Shown: positions 9,061 through 17,234 of the stretch, piece after piece | How the letters are laid out: each line of letters starts with the position of its first letter | Position numbering within the stretch: the first letter of the stretch is position 1 | Assembly: GCF_900101475.1 (NCBI RefSeq) | Contig: NZ_FMZV01000012.1 | Location: forward strand, 62,001-126,000 | Length of the DNA: 64,000 nucleotides | Reading direction: 5' to 3' | Origin: Ruegeria marina | GTDB taxonomy: Bacteria > Pseudomonadota > Alphaproteobacteria > Rhodobacterales > Rhodobacteraceae | Position numbers and translations under genes: made by a program | Notes under the pieces: model-generated | What the model was told of the DNA's origin: nothing | Seen by the model: only the letters and a program-made list of their open reading frames with translations | Database searches by the model: none

Positions 9061-9350
9061 CAGGCCAGCGCCGAGGCCAGTTGCATGGCGACGCCCATGT
9101 CGCCGTCGATGGTCAGTTTGCCGGACATGAAAGCGCTGGTCGGGTTCAGATCGCCGGAAAAGATCTGCTGGAACGTGTCGACATCGGCCGACAGGGTGAC
9201 ATCCGCGTCGTCGTCGCTGATCCGCGCACCGCTGGCGTCGAGCACGATCGAACCCACTTCGGCGATGTCGAACTTGGCCGACGAGGCAAACCCGGCGCCG
9301 CCGATCTTTTCGTTCAGTTCGGCCACGGCCTGTTCAAGAATGTCGCTCAT
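9060..9350 (-). CDS. SCP2 sterol-binding domain protein
   Basis: A 96-residue stand-alone SCP2 domain. Signs are the acidic strand LDASGARISDDDADVTLSAD, the FQQIFSGDLNPTSAFMSGKLTIDGDM loop and the C-terminal helix AMQLASAL, all typical of SCP2 lipid carriers. The ATG at 9350 follows a purine-rich AAGAGGAAGA ribosome site; the in-frame extension upstream runs through the promoter and is unlikely. It is the first gene of a two-gene unit with the alpha/beta hydrolase. Confidence 0.88.
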   Translation of the reverse strand: MSDILEQAVAELNEKIGGAGFASSAKFDIAEVGSIVLDASGARISDDDADVTLSADVDTFQQIFSGDLNPTSAFMSGKLTIDGDMGVAMQLASALA

Positions 9351-9420
9351 CTTCTTCCTCTTTTCGTGACGCTGTCCGTGATTGGACAACGGCGCATATA
9401 GCGCTAATGTGTCACTTGTT

Positions 9421-9990
9421 ATGACGAAAGCGCCATTCAATCTCAAAGGTATCGTAGCGGCAATCGGTCTGCTCGTCGCGATTTGCGGCGGCGTTGCCGC
9501 TCAGCAGGCCGATTCCGGCGACGAAATCGCGCTTTTGGCGGAACTCGCTCAGGCCGACACGGCACGGGCGCGTCAGCTTGACAGGCAATTGCAGGCGCTC
9601 TGGGCCAAATCCGGCTCCGCCTCGGCCGATTTCCTGCTCAAGCGCGGGCGCGACGCGCTGGAGCGTCAGGATATTCCCGCCGCGATCGAGCATCTGACGG
9701 CCCTGACGGATCACGCGCCGGAATTCGCCGAGGGCTGGCACGCTCGCGCTTCGGCCTATTTTGCCGCGGACCTGTATGGGCCTGCCATCGCCGATCTGGA
9801 GCACGCCCTGGCCTTGAACCCGAACCATTACAACGCCATCTACGGGCTGGGCATGATGCTCGAGGCATTGAACCGGCCCGAGGCGGCCTTTGCCGCCTAC
9901 TCCCGTGCACTGGCTATACATCCCCATCACGAGGAAGTAACCAGTGCCGTGAATCGGCTGAAGCCCCGGATCGAGGGCCAGGCGCTCTGA
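9421..9990 (+). CDS. Exported TPR protein
   Basis: A 189-residue protein starting MTKAPFNLKG with a hydrophobic signal peptide ending near VAAQQA (about residue 28). The rest is helical with at least three tetratricopeptide-like units (FLLKRGRDALERQDIPAAIEHL; EGWHARASAYFAADLYGPAIADLEHAL; NAIYGLGMMLEALNRPEAAFAAYSRAL), so a periplasmic scaffold. It is divergent from the SCP2 gene with 70 bases between starts, and 30 bases upstream of the helicase. Partner unknown. Confidence 0.8.
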   Translation: MTKAPFNLKGIVAAIGLLVAICGGVAAQQADSGDEIALLAELAQADTARARQLDRQLQALWAKSGSASADFLLKRGRDALERQDIPAAIEHLTALTDHAPEFAEGWHARASAYFAADLYGPAIADLEHALALNPNHYNAIYGLGMMLEALNRPEAAFAAYSRALAIHPHHEEVTSAVNRLKPRIEGQAL

Positions 9991-10020
9991 CGCGCCGGAC
10001 AAGGGGCAGGGGGCAGACAG

Positions 10021-12885
10021 GTGAACGGATCCTCCCGGATCGTGGCCGTTCTCGGCCCGACCAACACAGGCAAGACGCATTACGCGATCGAGCGCATGCT
10101 GGGGCATCGCACCGGGGTCATCGGCCTGCCGTTGCGCCTGCTTGCGCGAGAAGTATACGACCGAATCGTTTCGATGCGCGGACCATCTGTCGTGGCGCTG
10201 GTCACTGGCGAAGAGCGAATCGTGCCTCCGCGCACCCAGTATTGGGTCTGTACGGTCGAGGCGATGCCCGAGGGCATGGGGGCCGATTTCGTCGCCGTGG
10301 ACGAGATCCAGCTCTGTGCCGATCCCGAACGCGGCCACGTGTTCACCGACCGGCTGCTGCGGGCGCGGGGCCTGCATGAAACCCTGTTCCTGGGTTCGGA
10401 CACGATGCGCGGGCCGATTGCCGCGCTGGTCCCGCAGGCACAGTTCATGCGCCGCGAGCGGATGAGCCAGTTGGTCTATACCGGCTCGAAGAAGATCACC
10501 CGGATGCCGCCGCGCAGCGCCATCGTGGGGTTTTCGGTGGAAAACGTCTATGCCATCGCCGAACTGATCCGCAGGCAGAAGGGCGGCGCGGCCGTGGTGA
10601 TGGGGGCGCTCAGCCCGCGCACCCGCAATGCCCAGGTGGCGCTCTATCAGAATGGCGAGGTCGACTATCTCGTGGCCACCGACGCCATCGGTATGGGGCT
10701 GAATCTCGATATCGACCATGTGGCCTTTTCCAGCCTGTCCAAGTTCGATGGCCGCCGGATGCGGCAGCTGGCTCCGAACGAACTGGCGCAGATCGCCGGC
10801 CGGGCGGGGCGGGGCATGTCCGACGGCACATTCGGCGTAACCGGCGAGGCGCGGCCGCTGGATGACGGCATGGCCCAGGCGATCATGGATCATCGGTTCA
10901 CCCCGCTGAAGACGCTGAACTGGCGCAACAGCGATCTCGTCTTCGGAACGATTGACGCGCTGATCCGGTCGCTCGAACAACCGCCCACAGGGGAACATCT
11001 GGCCAAAGCGCGCGAGGCCGATGACCTGATGGCGCTGAAATCGCTCGCCGAGGTTCCCGAAGTGATGGCCCGCGCCACTTCGGGCCAGGCGGTGCGGCTT
11101 TTGTGGGACGTGTGCCGTATCCCCGATTTCCGGGGCATCAGCCATGCCGAACATTCCGGCCTCTTGCAGGTGATTTACGAGCATCTGCACGAACGCGGTC
11201 ATATCCCCGATGATTTCATCGCGCGCCAGGTCAGGCGAATCGATCATACCCATGGTGACATCGATGCCTTGTCGAAACGGCTGGCCTTTATCCGGACGTG
11301 GACATATGTCGCGCAGCGGAACGGCTGGGTTCGCGACGAAAGCCATTGGCGTGGCGAGACCCGCGCTGTAGAAGACAGGGTGTCGGACGCATTGCACGAA
11401 CGTTTGACTCAGAGATTTGTGGACCGGCGCACCAGTGTGCTGCTGCGCCGGCTCAAGCAGAAGGAGGCCCTTTTGGCCGAAGTGAACGACAAGGGTGAAG
11501 TGACCGTCGAAGGCGAATTCGTCGGTCGTCTGGAAGGGTTCCGGTTCAGCCCGGACAAGAGCGCGCAGGGCACTGAGGCCAAGGCGCTGAAATCAGCGGC
11601 GCTCCAGGCGCTGGCCCCGCATTTCCATCTGCGCGCGGATCGATTCTACAACGCGCCCGACACCGAGATCGACTTTACCGAACAGGGCGGGCTGATGTGG
11701 GGCGAGCACGCCGTCGGCAAGCTGGTGGCCGGGGCCGATCCGCTGAAGCCTCAGGTGGAGGTGTTCGTGGACGAGGCCGCTGGCCCCGATGTCGAGCAGA
11801 AAGTCCAGCGCCGGCTGCAACATTTCATCGACCGCAAGGTGGCCGCGCTGTTCGAACCCTTGTTGGCACTTCAGCGCGACGAGGCGCTGACCGGGCTTGC
11901 ACGCGGCTTTGCTTTCCGCATGGTCGAGAATTTCGGCATCCTGCCGCGCGCCGATGTCGCGCAGGAGGTCAAGGATCTGGATCAGGAGGCGCGCGGCGCG
12001 CTGCGCAAGCACGGTATCCGGTTCGGCCAGTTCACCATCTTCATGCCGCTGCTGTTGAAGCCTGCGCCGACGCGGCTGCGGCTGGTGCTCTGGTCCCTGG
12101 CCAAAGGATTGCAGGAATTCCCCGAAGCGCCGCCGCCGGGTCTGGTCACAGTGCCGTCGGTAAAGGATGCCGAACCGGGCGTCGATACCATGTGCGGCTA
12201 CCGCATGTCCGGTGAGCGCGCGATCCGCATCGACATGCTGGAACGGCTTGCCGACATGCTGCGCGCCAAGGACAGCCGTACCGGGTTCGAAGCCACGGCG
12301 GACATGCTGTCGATCACGGGCATGACGCTGGAGCAGTTTGCCGACCTGATGCAGGGGCTCGGCTACAAGGCCGAGCGCGGCGAGCGCGCCAAGGTCAAAC
12401 CCGCCGCATCCGAAGCCACGACCGGGGCTACGACCGAGGCCGGTGAAACAGGCGCAATCGAAACCGCCGAAGCGCCGGGGGCTGAAGTGGCCGCCGAGGT
12501 TTCCGCCGAACCGGCGTCCGAGGACGGCGATGCCGAGGCAGCCGCCGGCGACGCTCCGACCGGTGCCGAGGAACCCGAGCTCGAAGTGTTCTTCACCTTT
12601 ACCTGGGGCCGGACCAAGCAGCAGAACCGCGGTCCGCGCCGCGACCAGCGGTCGGAAGGGCAGCAGAAACCCCAGGGCGAGGCACGCCAGGGCCGCCGCG
12701 ACAAACCGCGGGGCAAGCCACAGGACGGTGAACGCCGCCGCGACGGCAAACCTCATGGCGGCAAGGGCGGAAAGCCTGCGCAGCAAGGCGCCAAGAGCTA
12801 TTCCGCCCGTCCGCCGAAGCCGGAAAAGGCCATTGACCCGGACAACCCCTTCGCCGCGCTCCTGGCTCTCAAAGAGAAAAACTGA
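10021..12885 (+). CDS. SUV3-like superfamily 2 RNA/DNA helicase with acidic and basic tail
   Basis: A 954-residue helicase with GTG start. Motif I is GPTNTGKTHYA at the N terminus, the Walker B box is DEIQ near residue 98, and the second RecA domain has TDAIGMGLNLDI and QIAGRAGRG; this order and wording match the mitochondrial SUV3/bacterial homologues. Residues 320-780 continue as helical and winged regions of the family. From about residue 795 the chain becomes alanine/glutamate-rich and then a basic RG/QG-rich tail before ending DNPFAALLALKEKN; such tails bind RNA or partner proteins. It leads a run with the S4 protein, ferredoxin and CarD. In the family SUV3 works with an exoribonuclease; none is adjacent. 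Confidence 0.9.
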   Translation: MNGSSRIVAVLGPTNTGKTHYAIERMLGHRTGVIGLPLRLLAREVYDRIVSMRGPSVVALVTGEERIVPPRTQYWVCTVEAMPEGMGADFVAVDEIQLCADPERGHVFTDRLLRARGLHETLFLGSDTMRGPIAALVPQAQFMRRERMSQLVYTGSKKITRMPPRSAIVGFSVENVYAIAELIRRQKGGAAVVMGALSPRTRNAQVALYQNGEVDYLVATDAIGMGLNLDIDHVAFSSLSKFDGRRMRQLAPNELAQIAGRAGRGMSDGTFGVTGEARPLDDGMAQAIMDHRFTPLKTLNWRNSDLVFGTIDALIRSLEQPPTGEHLAKAREADDLMALKSLAEVPEVMARATSGQAVRLLWDVCRIPDFRGISHAEHSGLLQVIYEHLHERGHIPDDFIARQVRRIDHTHGDIDALSKRLAFIRTWTYVAQRNGWVRDESHWRGETRAVEDRVSDALHERLTQRFVDRRTSVLLRRLKQKEALLAEVNDKGEVTVEGEFVGRLEGFRFSPDKSAQGTEAKALKSAALQALAPHFHLRADRFYNAPDTEIDFTEQGGLMWGEHAVGKLVAGADPLKPQVEVFVDEAAGPDVEQKVQRRLQHFIDRKVAALFEPLLALQRDEALTGLARGFAFRMVENFGILPRADVAQEVKDLDQEARGALRKHGIRFGQFTIFMPLLLKPAPTRLRLVLWSLAKGLQEFPEAPPPGLVTVPSVKDAEPGVDTMCGYRMSGERAIRIDMLERLADMLRAKDSRTGFEATADMLSITGMTLEQFADLMQGLGYKAERGERAKVKPAASEATTGATTEAGETGAIETAEAPGAEVAAEVSAEPASEDGDAEAAAGDAPTGAEEPELEVFFTFTWGRTKQQNRGPRRDQRSEGQQKPQGEARQGRRDKPRGKPQDGERRRDGKPHGGKGGKPAQQGAKSYSARPPKPEKAIDPDNPFAALLALKEKN

Positions 12886-12891
12886 GCGGCG

Positions 12892-13191
12892 ATGACGGCT
12901 CCTCCGCCCAGGCTGCGGATCGACAAATGGCTCTGGCACGCGCGGTTCTTCAAGACGCGCGTGCTGGCTGCGGAAGTGGCTGGCGCCGGGCGTGTCCGGG
13001 TCAACGGAAACCGGGTCACGAAACCCGCATATGCGGTCGGTCCGGGAGATGTGCTGACCTTTGCCCAGGGCGACCAGGTGCGCGTTGTCCGGGTCGAGGC
13101 GATTGGCCTGCGCCGTGGTCCGGCGTCAGAGGCGCGGACGCTGTACACCGATCTGGACCAGGGCCGGGACGGGTGTTCCGGCGAAACCTGA
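12892..13191 (+). CDS. hslR: RNA-binding S4 domain protein, Hsp15-like
   Basis: A 99-residue protein with an N-terminal S4 fold (LRIDKWLWHARFFKTR, then GRVRVNGNRVTKPAYAVGPGDVLTF) as in heat-shock protein 15, which in E. coli binds free 50S subunits carrying nascent chains. It starts six bases after the helicase stop and is almost certainly co-translated with it. Shorter than E. coli Hsp15 (133) at the C terminus, as is common in alphaproteobacteria. The pairing of helicase and S4 protein suggests a shared RNA or ribosome quality role; that is inference. Confidence 0.85.
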   Translation: MTAPPPRLRIDKWLWHARFFKTRVLAAEVAGAGRVRVNGNRVTKPAYAVGPGDVLTFAQGDQVRVVRVEAIGLRRGPASEARTLYTDLDQGRDGCSGET

Positions 13192-13270
13192 AGGCGCAGA
13201 CCAGATTCCGCCGCTGCGCCGCTTTTCCGGACATGCGCTCTTTAACGCCCCTCGACGGGGCGATCCTCCC

Positions 13271-13299
13271 TTGAAGAACGCGCCACACTGAATTAGCTA
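13271..13299 (+). promoter_or_regulatory. Possible sigma-70-type promoter for fdxA
   Basis: TTGAAG at 13271-13276 and TAGCTA at 13294-13299 are separated by 17 bases, 31 bases before the fdxA start. The -35 is good, the -10 moderate. It would allow fdxA transcription independent of the helicase-hslR unit. Confidence 0.4.
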
Positions 13300-13329
13300 G
13301 TCGGGCAAACGAGAAGTGGATTTCTGCCC

Positions 13330-13668
13330 ATGACCTACGTCGTCACCGAGAACTGCATCGCCTGCAAATACACCGACTGTGTCGAGGTCTGCCCGGTCGA
13401 TTGTTTTTACGAAGGCGAGAATGCGTTGGTCATCCATCCCGACGAATGCATTGACTGTGGCGTTTGCGAACCGGAGTGCCCGGCGGACGCGATCCGCCCT
13501 GACACGGAGCCGGGCATGGATCAATGGGTGGAATTCAACCGCAAATACGCCGAGCTTTGGCCGGTCATCGTGACCAAGAAGGACCCGCTGCCGGAAGCCG
13601 AGGAGCGGGACGGCGAAGACGGCAAGATGGAAAAGTATTTCTCCGAAGCGCCCGGAGAAGGCGGTTGA
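13330..13668 (+). CDS. fdxA: 7Fe ferredoxin FdxA ([3Fe-4S][4Fe-4S])
   Basis: A 112-residue ferredoxin. The first cluster pattern is C9-x-x-C...C17-x-x-x-C ([13 protein letters not shown]), the second [12 protein letters not shown], and the long helical C-terminal tail ([13 protein letters not shown]) is the hallmark of the FdxA type found in alphaproteobacteria. It is a small cytoplasmic electron carrier; the redox partner is not evident from neighbours. It is followed by 290 bases of structured non-coding sequence before carD, an arrangement conserved with the helicase and S4 genes in related bacteria (established for the order; not verified here). Confidence 0.95.
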   Translation: MTYVVTENCIACKYTDCVEVCPVDCFYEGENALVIHPDECIDCGVCEPECPADAIRPDTEPGMDQWVEFNRKYAELWPVIVTKKDPLPEAEERDGEDGKMEKYFSEAPGEGG

Positions 13669-13699
13669 ATGCAACCGATTCGCTCTGGAATCGCGTAAA

Positions 13700-13727
13700 T
13701 TGACATACTATGCGCTGGCAATATGCT
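13700..13727 (+). promoter_or_regulatory. Strong sigma-70-type promoter in the fdxA-carD gap
   Basis: TTGACA at 13700-13705 and TATGCT at 13722-13727 with a 16-base spacer, the best consensus promoter in the window. It lies 230-260 bases before carD. Transcription would start near 13734, just before a hairpin, so it may drive carD with a long leader, a short RNA, or both. Confidence 0.55.
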
Positions 13728-13745
13728 GATATTGCTGTGCTTGCA

Positions 13746-13785
13746 TGGCTCCCCGAAGGCTGCATCTTTCGGAGGGGCCATTTTT
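13746..13785 (+). terminator. Hairpin with T-run after fdxA
   Basis: TGGCTCCCCGAA pairs imperfectly with TTCGGAGGGGCCA across a nine-base loop, followed by TTTTT at 13781-13785. It is a plausible Rho-independent terminator for fdxA, or the 3' end of a roughly 50-base RNA from the promoter at 13700. Confidence 0.5.
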
Positions 13786-13849
13786 GTGGTATGATATATG
13801 ACTATGTGATGACAAGGACTGGGATGGGACCCGAAAGCAGCGGTGCTTT

Positions 13850-13919
13850 GGGGCAATAGAATGATCGACAATAACAACCCGCATTCGGGGAGCCCTTTGC
13901 CCCGCGCGTGGTTTTTTTT
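13850..13919 (+). promoter_or_regulatory. Structured carD leader with alternative pairings and T8 tract
   Basis: CGGGG at 13886-13890 can pair with CCCCG at 13900-13904, but GGGGCAA at 13850-13856 can pair with TTGCCCC at 13897-13903, using the same C-run; the two are mutually exclusive. A T8 tract follows at 13912-13919, separated from the stem by seven bases. This resembles an attenuator layout, but the gap before the T-run is not classical. Confidence 0.3.
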
Positions 13920-13958
13920 GTCGTCTGAAACCCGGTTCGCAACCTAGGAAAGATCTGA

Positions 13959-14468
13959 ATGACCAAGTCGAAAAAGCTCGAGTTCCGCCCCAATGATTAC
14001 GTGGTCTATCCGGCGCATGGCGTTGGCCAGATCATATCGATCGAGGAGCAGGAAGTCGCCGGGTTCAAGCTCGAGCTGTTCGTGATCTCCTTCGAGAAGG
14101 ACAAGATGACCCTGCGTGTGCCGACCAACCGGATTAACGAATCCGGCCTGCGGTCGCTCAGCTCGCCGGACGTGATCAGCCAGGCCATGAAAACCCTCAA
14201 GGGCAAGGCCAAGGTCAAGCGCGCCATGTGGTCCCGCCGTGCGCAGGAATACGAACAGAAGATCAATTCGGGTGACCTGATCTCGATTGCCGAAGTGGTG
14301 CGCGACCTGCACCGCACCGACGATCAGCGTGAACAGAGCTATTCCGAGCGTCAGCTGTACGAGGCCGCTCTGGAGCGCCTGACCCGCGAAGTCGCGGCTG
14401 TCTCCGGCGCCGACGAAATCGCCGCCGCCAAACAGGTCGATGCGGTGCTTACGTCGCGCGCAGCCTGA
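13959..14468 (+). CDS. carD: CarD/CdnL-family RNA polymerase-binding regulator
   Basis: A 169-residue CarD-like protein. The N-terminal Tudor-like RNA-polymerase-binding domain starts FRPNDYVVYPAHGVGQI and ends around residue 65 (MTLRVPTNRI); the C-terminal helical DNA-binding domain carries the conserved tryptophan in KRAMWSRRAQEYEQKI. In the family this protein stabilises open complexes at rRNA and other promoters. The ATG at 13959 has AGGAAAG upstream. It is followed by a strong terminator at 14493, so it is transcribed on its own or from fdxA. Confidence 0.95.
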   Translation: MTKSKKLEFRPNDYVVYPAHGVGQIISIEEQEVAGFKLELFVISFEKDKMTLRVPTNRINESGLRSLSSPDVISQAMKTLKGKAKVKRAMWSRRAQEYEQKINSGDLISIAEVVRDLHRTDDQREQSYSERQLYEAALERLTREVAAVSGADEIAAAKQVDAVLTSRAA

Positions 14469-14492
14469 GCGGCGCGAATCGCGGACTGCAAG

Positions 14493-14518
14493 GGGCCGTC
14501 TTTCGGACGGCCCTTTTT
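14493..14518 (+). terminator. Rho-independent terminator of carD
   Basis: GGGCCGTC (14493-14500) and GACGGCCC (14506-14513) form a perfect eight-base stem with loop TTTCG, followed by TTTTT. It lies 25 bases after the carD stop. Confidence 0.9.
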
Positions 14519-14589
14519 CGTGACAGCTGAACCTTTTGCGCTTTCACGGGGGCCGACCCTGCATCGCTGCGCAATTGTACGGAGGCGAG

Positions 14590-15363
14590 ATGCGCGCATT
14601 CAAACTCTGGGTTCGCAAACTCTATGTCGGGCGCGATCGTACCTCGGTTCGGTTCCGCTATGGATTGATCCTGTTCGACCTGGTGACAATTCTTTTCTTC
14701 GTGGCGACGGCATATACGGATCACGGGCCTGTACTGGTTGCGATCAGCGTGATGGTCGGTCTCGTGATTCTGGTCGATTTTTCGGCGCGGCTGTGGATCG
14801 CACGAGACAAGCGCGAATTCCTGACGCGGGTCTACACGATTGCGGACGTCGTGGTGATCCTGTCGCTTCTGCTCGACCCCTTCCTGACCCAGAGCCTGGC
14901 CTTCCTGCGTATCGTGCGGGGGCTCAGGCTCATCCATTCCTATCATCTGTTGCACGATCTGCGCCGCGATAGCCGTTTCTTTCGCAGGCGCGAGGATGCG
15001 ATCATCGCGGCGGTCAACCTGCTGGTCTTCATCTTTCTGACCACGACGGCGGTCCTGGTATTCTTCATTCCGCCCGAGAGCAGCGAAACGCCGTTTATAG
15101 ACGCGCTTTATTTCACCATAGCGACACTGACGACCACGGGGTTTGGGGACATCACCCTGGCCACTCCGGCGGGAAAGCTCTTTTCGGTCTTTGTCATGGT
15201 GGTGGGCGTGGCGTTGTTCGTTCGCGTGGCAACCGCGATCTTCTCACCGCAGAAGGTACGCTACAAATGCCCGGGCTGCGGTTTGTACCGGCACGATCCC
15301 GACGCGGTGCATTGCAAGCATTGCGGCAGGCTGATCCACATCGAAACCGGCGGCGTCAACTGA
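14590..15363 (+). CDS. Voltage-sensor-type potassium channel with C-terminal zinc ribbon
   Basis: A 257-residue membrane protein beginning at an ATG with GGAGGCGAG upstream. Four N-terminal helices include an S4-like segment FLRIVRGLRLIHSY with regularly spaced arginines (about residue 110). A pore region follows: selectivity filter TTTGFGDI near residue 183, between two helices. The last 35 residues form a rubredoxin-like zinc ribbon, C-P-G-C and C-K-H-C-G, on the cytoplasmic side. The filter differs from the usual TVGYGD but keeps GFGD, seen in many bacterial K+ channels. Convergent with cobS; the two coding regions overlap by eight bases. Confidence 0.85.
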   Translation: MRAFKLWVRKLYVGRDRTSVRFRYGLILFDLVTILFFVATAYTDHGPVLVAISVMVGLVILVDFSARLWIARDKREFLTRVYTIADVVVILSLLLDPFLTQSLAFLRIVRGLRLIHSYHLLHDLRRDSRFFRRREDAIIAAVNLLVFIFLTTTAVLVFFIPPESSETPFIDALYFTIATLTTTGFGDITLATPAGKLFSVFVMVVGVALFVRVATAIFSPQKVRYKCPGCGLYRHDPDAVHCKHCGRLIHIETGGVN

Positions 15364-16123
15364 ACCGGGCCGACAAGGCCAGCAGGAACACGATCTCGGC
15401 CACTTGCTGGGCGGCACCCAGAATATCGCCGGTCTGCCCGCCGATCTTGGCCCTTGCCAATGCGGCAAGGCCGAGAGCCGCCAGTGCTGCCAGCAGGGCA
15501 GGGATGCCTGCGGCAAACCCGGCCACCAACAGCGACAGGCCGCACGCCAGCGCCAACCCCAGCGCCACGGGGGCCGGCGCGGGACGTCCGACGGACTGGC
15601 TCAGCCCCGCGCCCCGCGCATTCGGCAGGGCAGCCATCAGCACCGGCATCAGCGCCCGTGACCAGACGGCCGCGGCCAGCAATGACCAGAGCGCGCCGCT
15701 GGCTGCCAGCGCCGCCAGCGCCGCCAGCCGGAGGACCTGCGACAGGATCAGCGCCAGCACGCCATAGGTGCCGATGCGGCTGTCCTTCATGATCTCCAGC
15801 CGCCGTTCAGGGGTGAATCCGCCCCACAGCCCGTCAGCGGTATCGGCCAGCCCGTCCTCGTGCATGGCGCCGGTGGACATCACCATCACGACCAGCATCG
15901 ACCCCGCCACCGCCAGCGGCGAGAGCCCGCCCGCCTGGGCCAGCGCACCTGCAAGGCAGGCGAGCAGCCCCACGGCCAGCCCGGCCAGCGGAAAGGCCCA
16001 GACCGCCGCCGCCTGCCGGGCAAAGGCAACCTCGGGAAGTTTCGGTAGCGGCAACCGTGTCAGCAGCACCATTGCCAGCGCCGTATCCCACGGAGAAATG
16101 TCGAAGATGTCGGTTTTGCGCAC
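15356..16123 (-). CDS. cobS: Adenosylcobinamide-GDP ribazoletransferase (cobalamin synthase)
   Basis: A 255-residue polytopic inner-membrane enzyme joining adenosylcobinamide-GDP to alpha-ribazole in the last steps of vitamin B12 synthesis. The hallmark [15 protein letters not shown] is near residue 80 and KDSRIGTYG follows. The start is a GTG at 16123 with AAAGGCGG upstream; the open frame continues much further but that region overlaps divergent cobT and is not real. The alanine/leucine-rich C-terminal half is membrane-embedded. It is divergent from cobT, which makes the activated lower ligand. Confidence 0.92.
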   Translation of the reverse strand: MRKTDIFDISPWDTALAMVLLTRLPLPKLPEVAFARQAAAVWAFPLAGLAVGLLACLAGALAQAGGLSPLAVAGSMLVVMVMSTGAMHEDGLADTADGLWGGFTPERRLEIMKDSRIGTYGVLALILSQVLRLAALAALAASGALWSLLAAAVWSRALMPVLMAALPNARGAGLSQSVGRPAPAPVALGLALACGLSLLVAGFAAGIPALLAALAALGLAALARAKIGGQTGDILGAAQQVAEIVFLLALSARFS

Positions 16124-16201
16124 CTGTCCGCCTTTCAAGGTCTTGTGGCACCGGGTGCAACGGTTAAACACGGGCAGACCCCAGTTGCAAAGAGGCTTTC
16201 C

Positions 16202-17212
16202 ATGCTGCCAGCACTTACCGATCTCGCCCAGTTCCGCGACCTGTTGGGGAAGGCTCCCGGCCCAGACACCGCCGCGCGTTCCGAGGCCGAAGCGCGTAAC
16301 GGACAACTGACCAAACCGCCGGGCGCTCTGGGGCGGCTCGAGGATCTGGCGATCTGGTATGCCGGTTGGCGCGGCGACGCGCGACCCGAGATCAAGGCGC
16401 CGCAGGTCATCGTTTTTGCCGGCAATCATGGGGTCACCGCGCAGGGGGTTTCGGCCTTTCCCGCCGAGGTGACGGTTCAGATGGTGATGAATTTCCGGCA
16501 CGGCGGCGCCGCGATCAACCAGCTTGCCCGCGCGGCCGGGGCGCGGATGGATGTGCATGCGCTGGAACTCGACCGTCCCACGCAGGATTTCACCCAAGGT
16601 CCTGCGATGAGCGGAGCCGAGCTGCTTTCGGCGCTGCAAACCGGCTGGTCGGCGGTTGATCCGCAGGCCGATCTGCTGGTGGTGGGCGAAATGGGGATCG
16701 GTAACACCACACCTGCCGCCGCGATCGCACATGCGCTTTTTGGTGGCACGGCCGCCGACTGGACCGGGCGCGGCACGGGCGTCAACGATGCCGGGCTGGC
16801 AAACAAGACGCGGGTCGTGGCCGAAGGCGTGTCTCTGCACCGCAGCCGCGATGGGTTGGAGGTGTTGCGCTGCCTTGGCGGGCGTGAGCTTGCCGCCATG
16901 GCAGGCGCCATCGCGGCGGCGCGGCAACTGCGCATTCCGGTGATCCTTGACGGGTTCATCTGCACCGCTGCGGCTGCCACGCTGGCGGCGATCTCGGTTG
17001 ATGCCCTCGATCACACCGTGGCCGGCCACCAGAGCTCAGAAGGCGCGCACCGGGTGTTGCTGGAAAAACTGGGAAAAGAGGCGCTTCTGTCCCTCGGCCT
17101 GCGTCTGGGCGAGGGATCGGGCGCGGCGCTGGCGATCAACATCCTGAAAAGCGCCGTGGCCTGCCATTCGGGCATGGCGACCTTTGCCGAAGCCGGCGTG
17201 TCGGACGGCTGA
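16202..17212 (+). CDS. cobT: Nicotinate-nucleotide-dimethylbenzimidazole phosphoribosyltransferase
   Basis: A 336-residue cytoplasmic enzyme that forms alpha-ribazole phosphate from dimethylbenzimidazole and nicotinate mononucleotide. Recognisable are [16 protein letters not shown] near residue 65, [13 protein letters not shown] near residue 160, and the C-terminal catalytic glutamate region [13 protein letters not shown]. The ATG at 16202 matches the usual N terminus ([14 protein letters not shown] at about residue 38). Only 78 bases separate it from cobS; too short for a cobalamin riboswitch, and none is visible. Confidence 0.95.
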   Translation: MLPALTDLAQFRDLLGKAPGPDTAARSEAEARNGQLTKPPGALGRLEDLAIWYAGWRGDARPEIKAPQVIVFAGNHGVTAQGVSAFPAEVTVQMVMNFRHGGAAINQLARAAGARMDVHALELDRPTQDFTQGPAMSGAELLSALQTGWSAVDPQADLLVVGEMGIGNTTPAAAIAHALFGGTAADWTGRGTGVNDAGLANKTRVVAEGVSLHRSRDGLEVLRCLGGRELAAMAGAIAAARQLRIPVILDGFICTAAAATLAAISVDALDHTVAGHQSSEGAHRVLLEKLGKEALLSLGLRLGEGSGAALAINILKSAVACHSGMATFAEAGVSDG

Positions 17213-17234
17213 CAGCCGTCCACTGGCCCGGCGA

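Noticed and set aside
9412-11397. A 661-codon frame on the minus strand across the TPR protein and helicase
   Set aside because: Antisense to motifs of the helicase; composition typical of shadow frames (H, R, Q, P rich) and no start context.
13746-13785. An established small RNA gene
   Set aside because: Only promoter plus hairpin is seen; no known RNA family matches by eye, so it is kept as terminator/candidate only.
16124-16201. Cobalamin riboswitch between cobS and cobT
   Set aside because: Only 78 bases and no B12-box-like sequence; a cobalamin riboswitch needs about 200.
16124-17029. Extension of the cobS frame upstream across cobT
   Set aside because: The open frame runs through divergent cobT, and CobS homologues start near the GTG at 16123.
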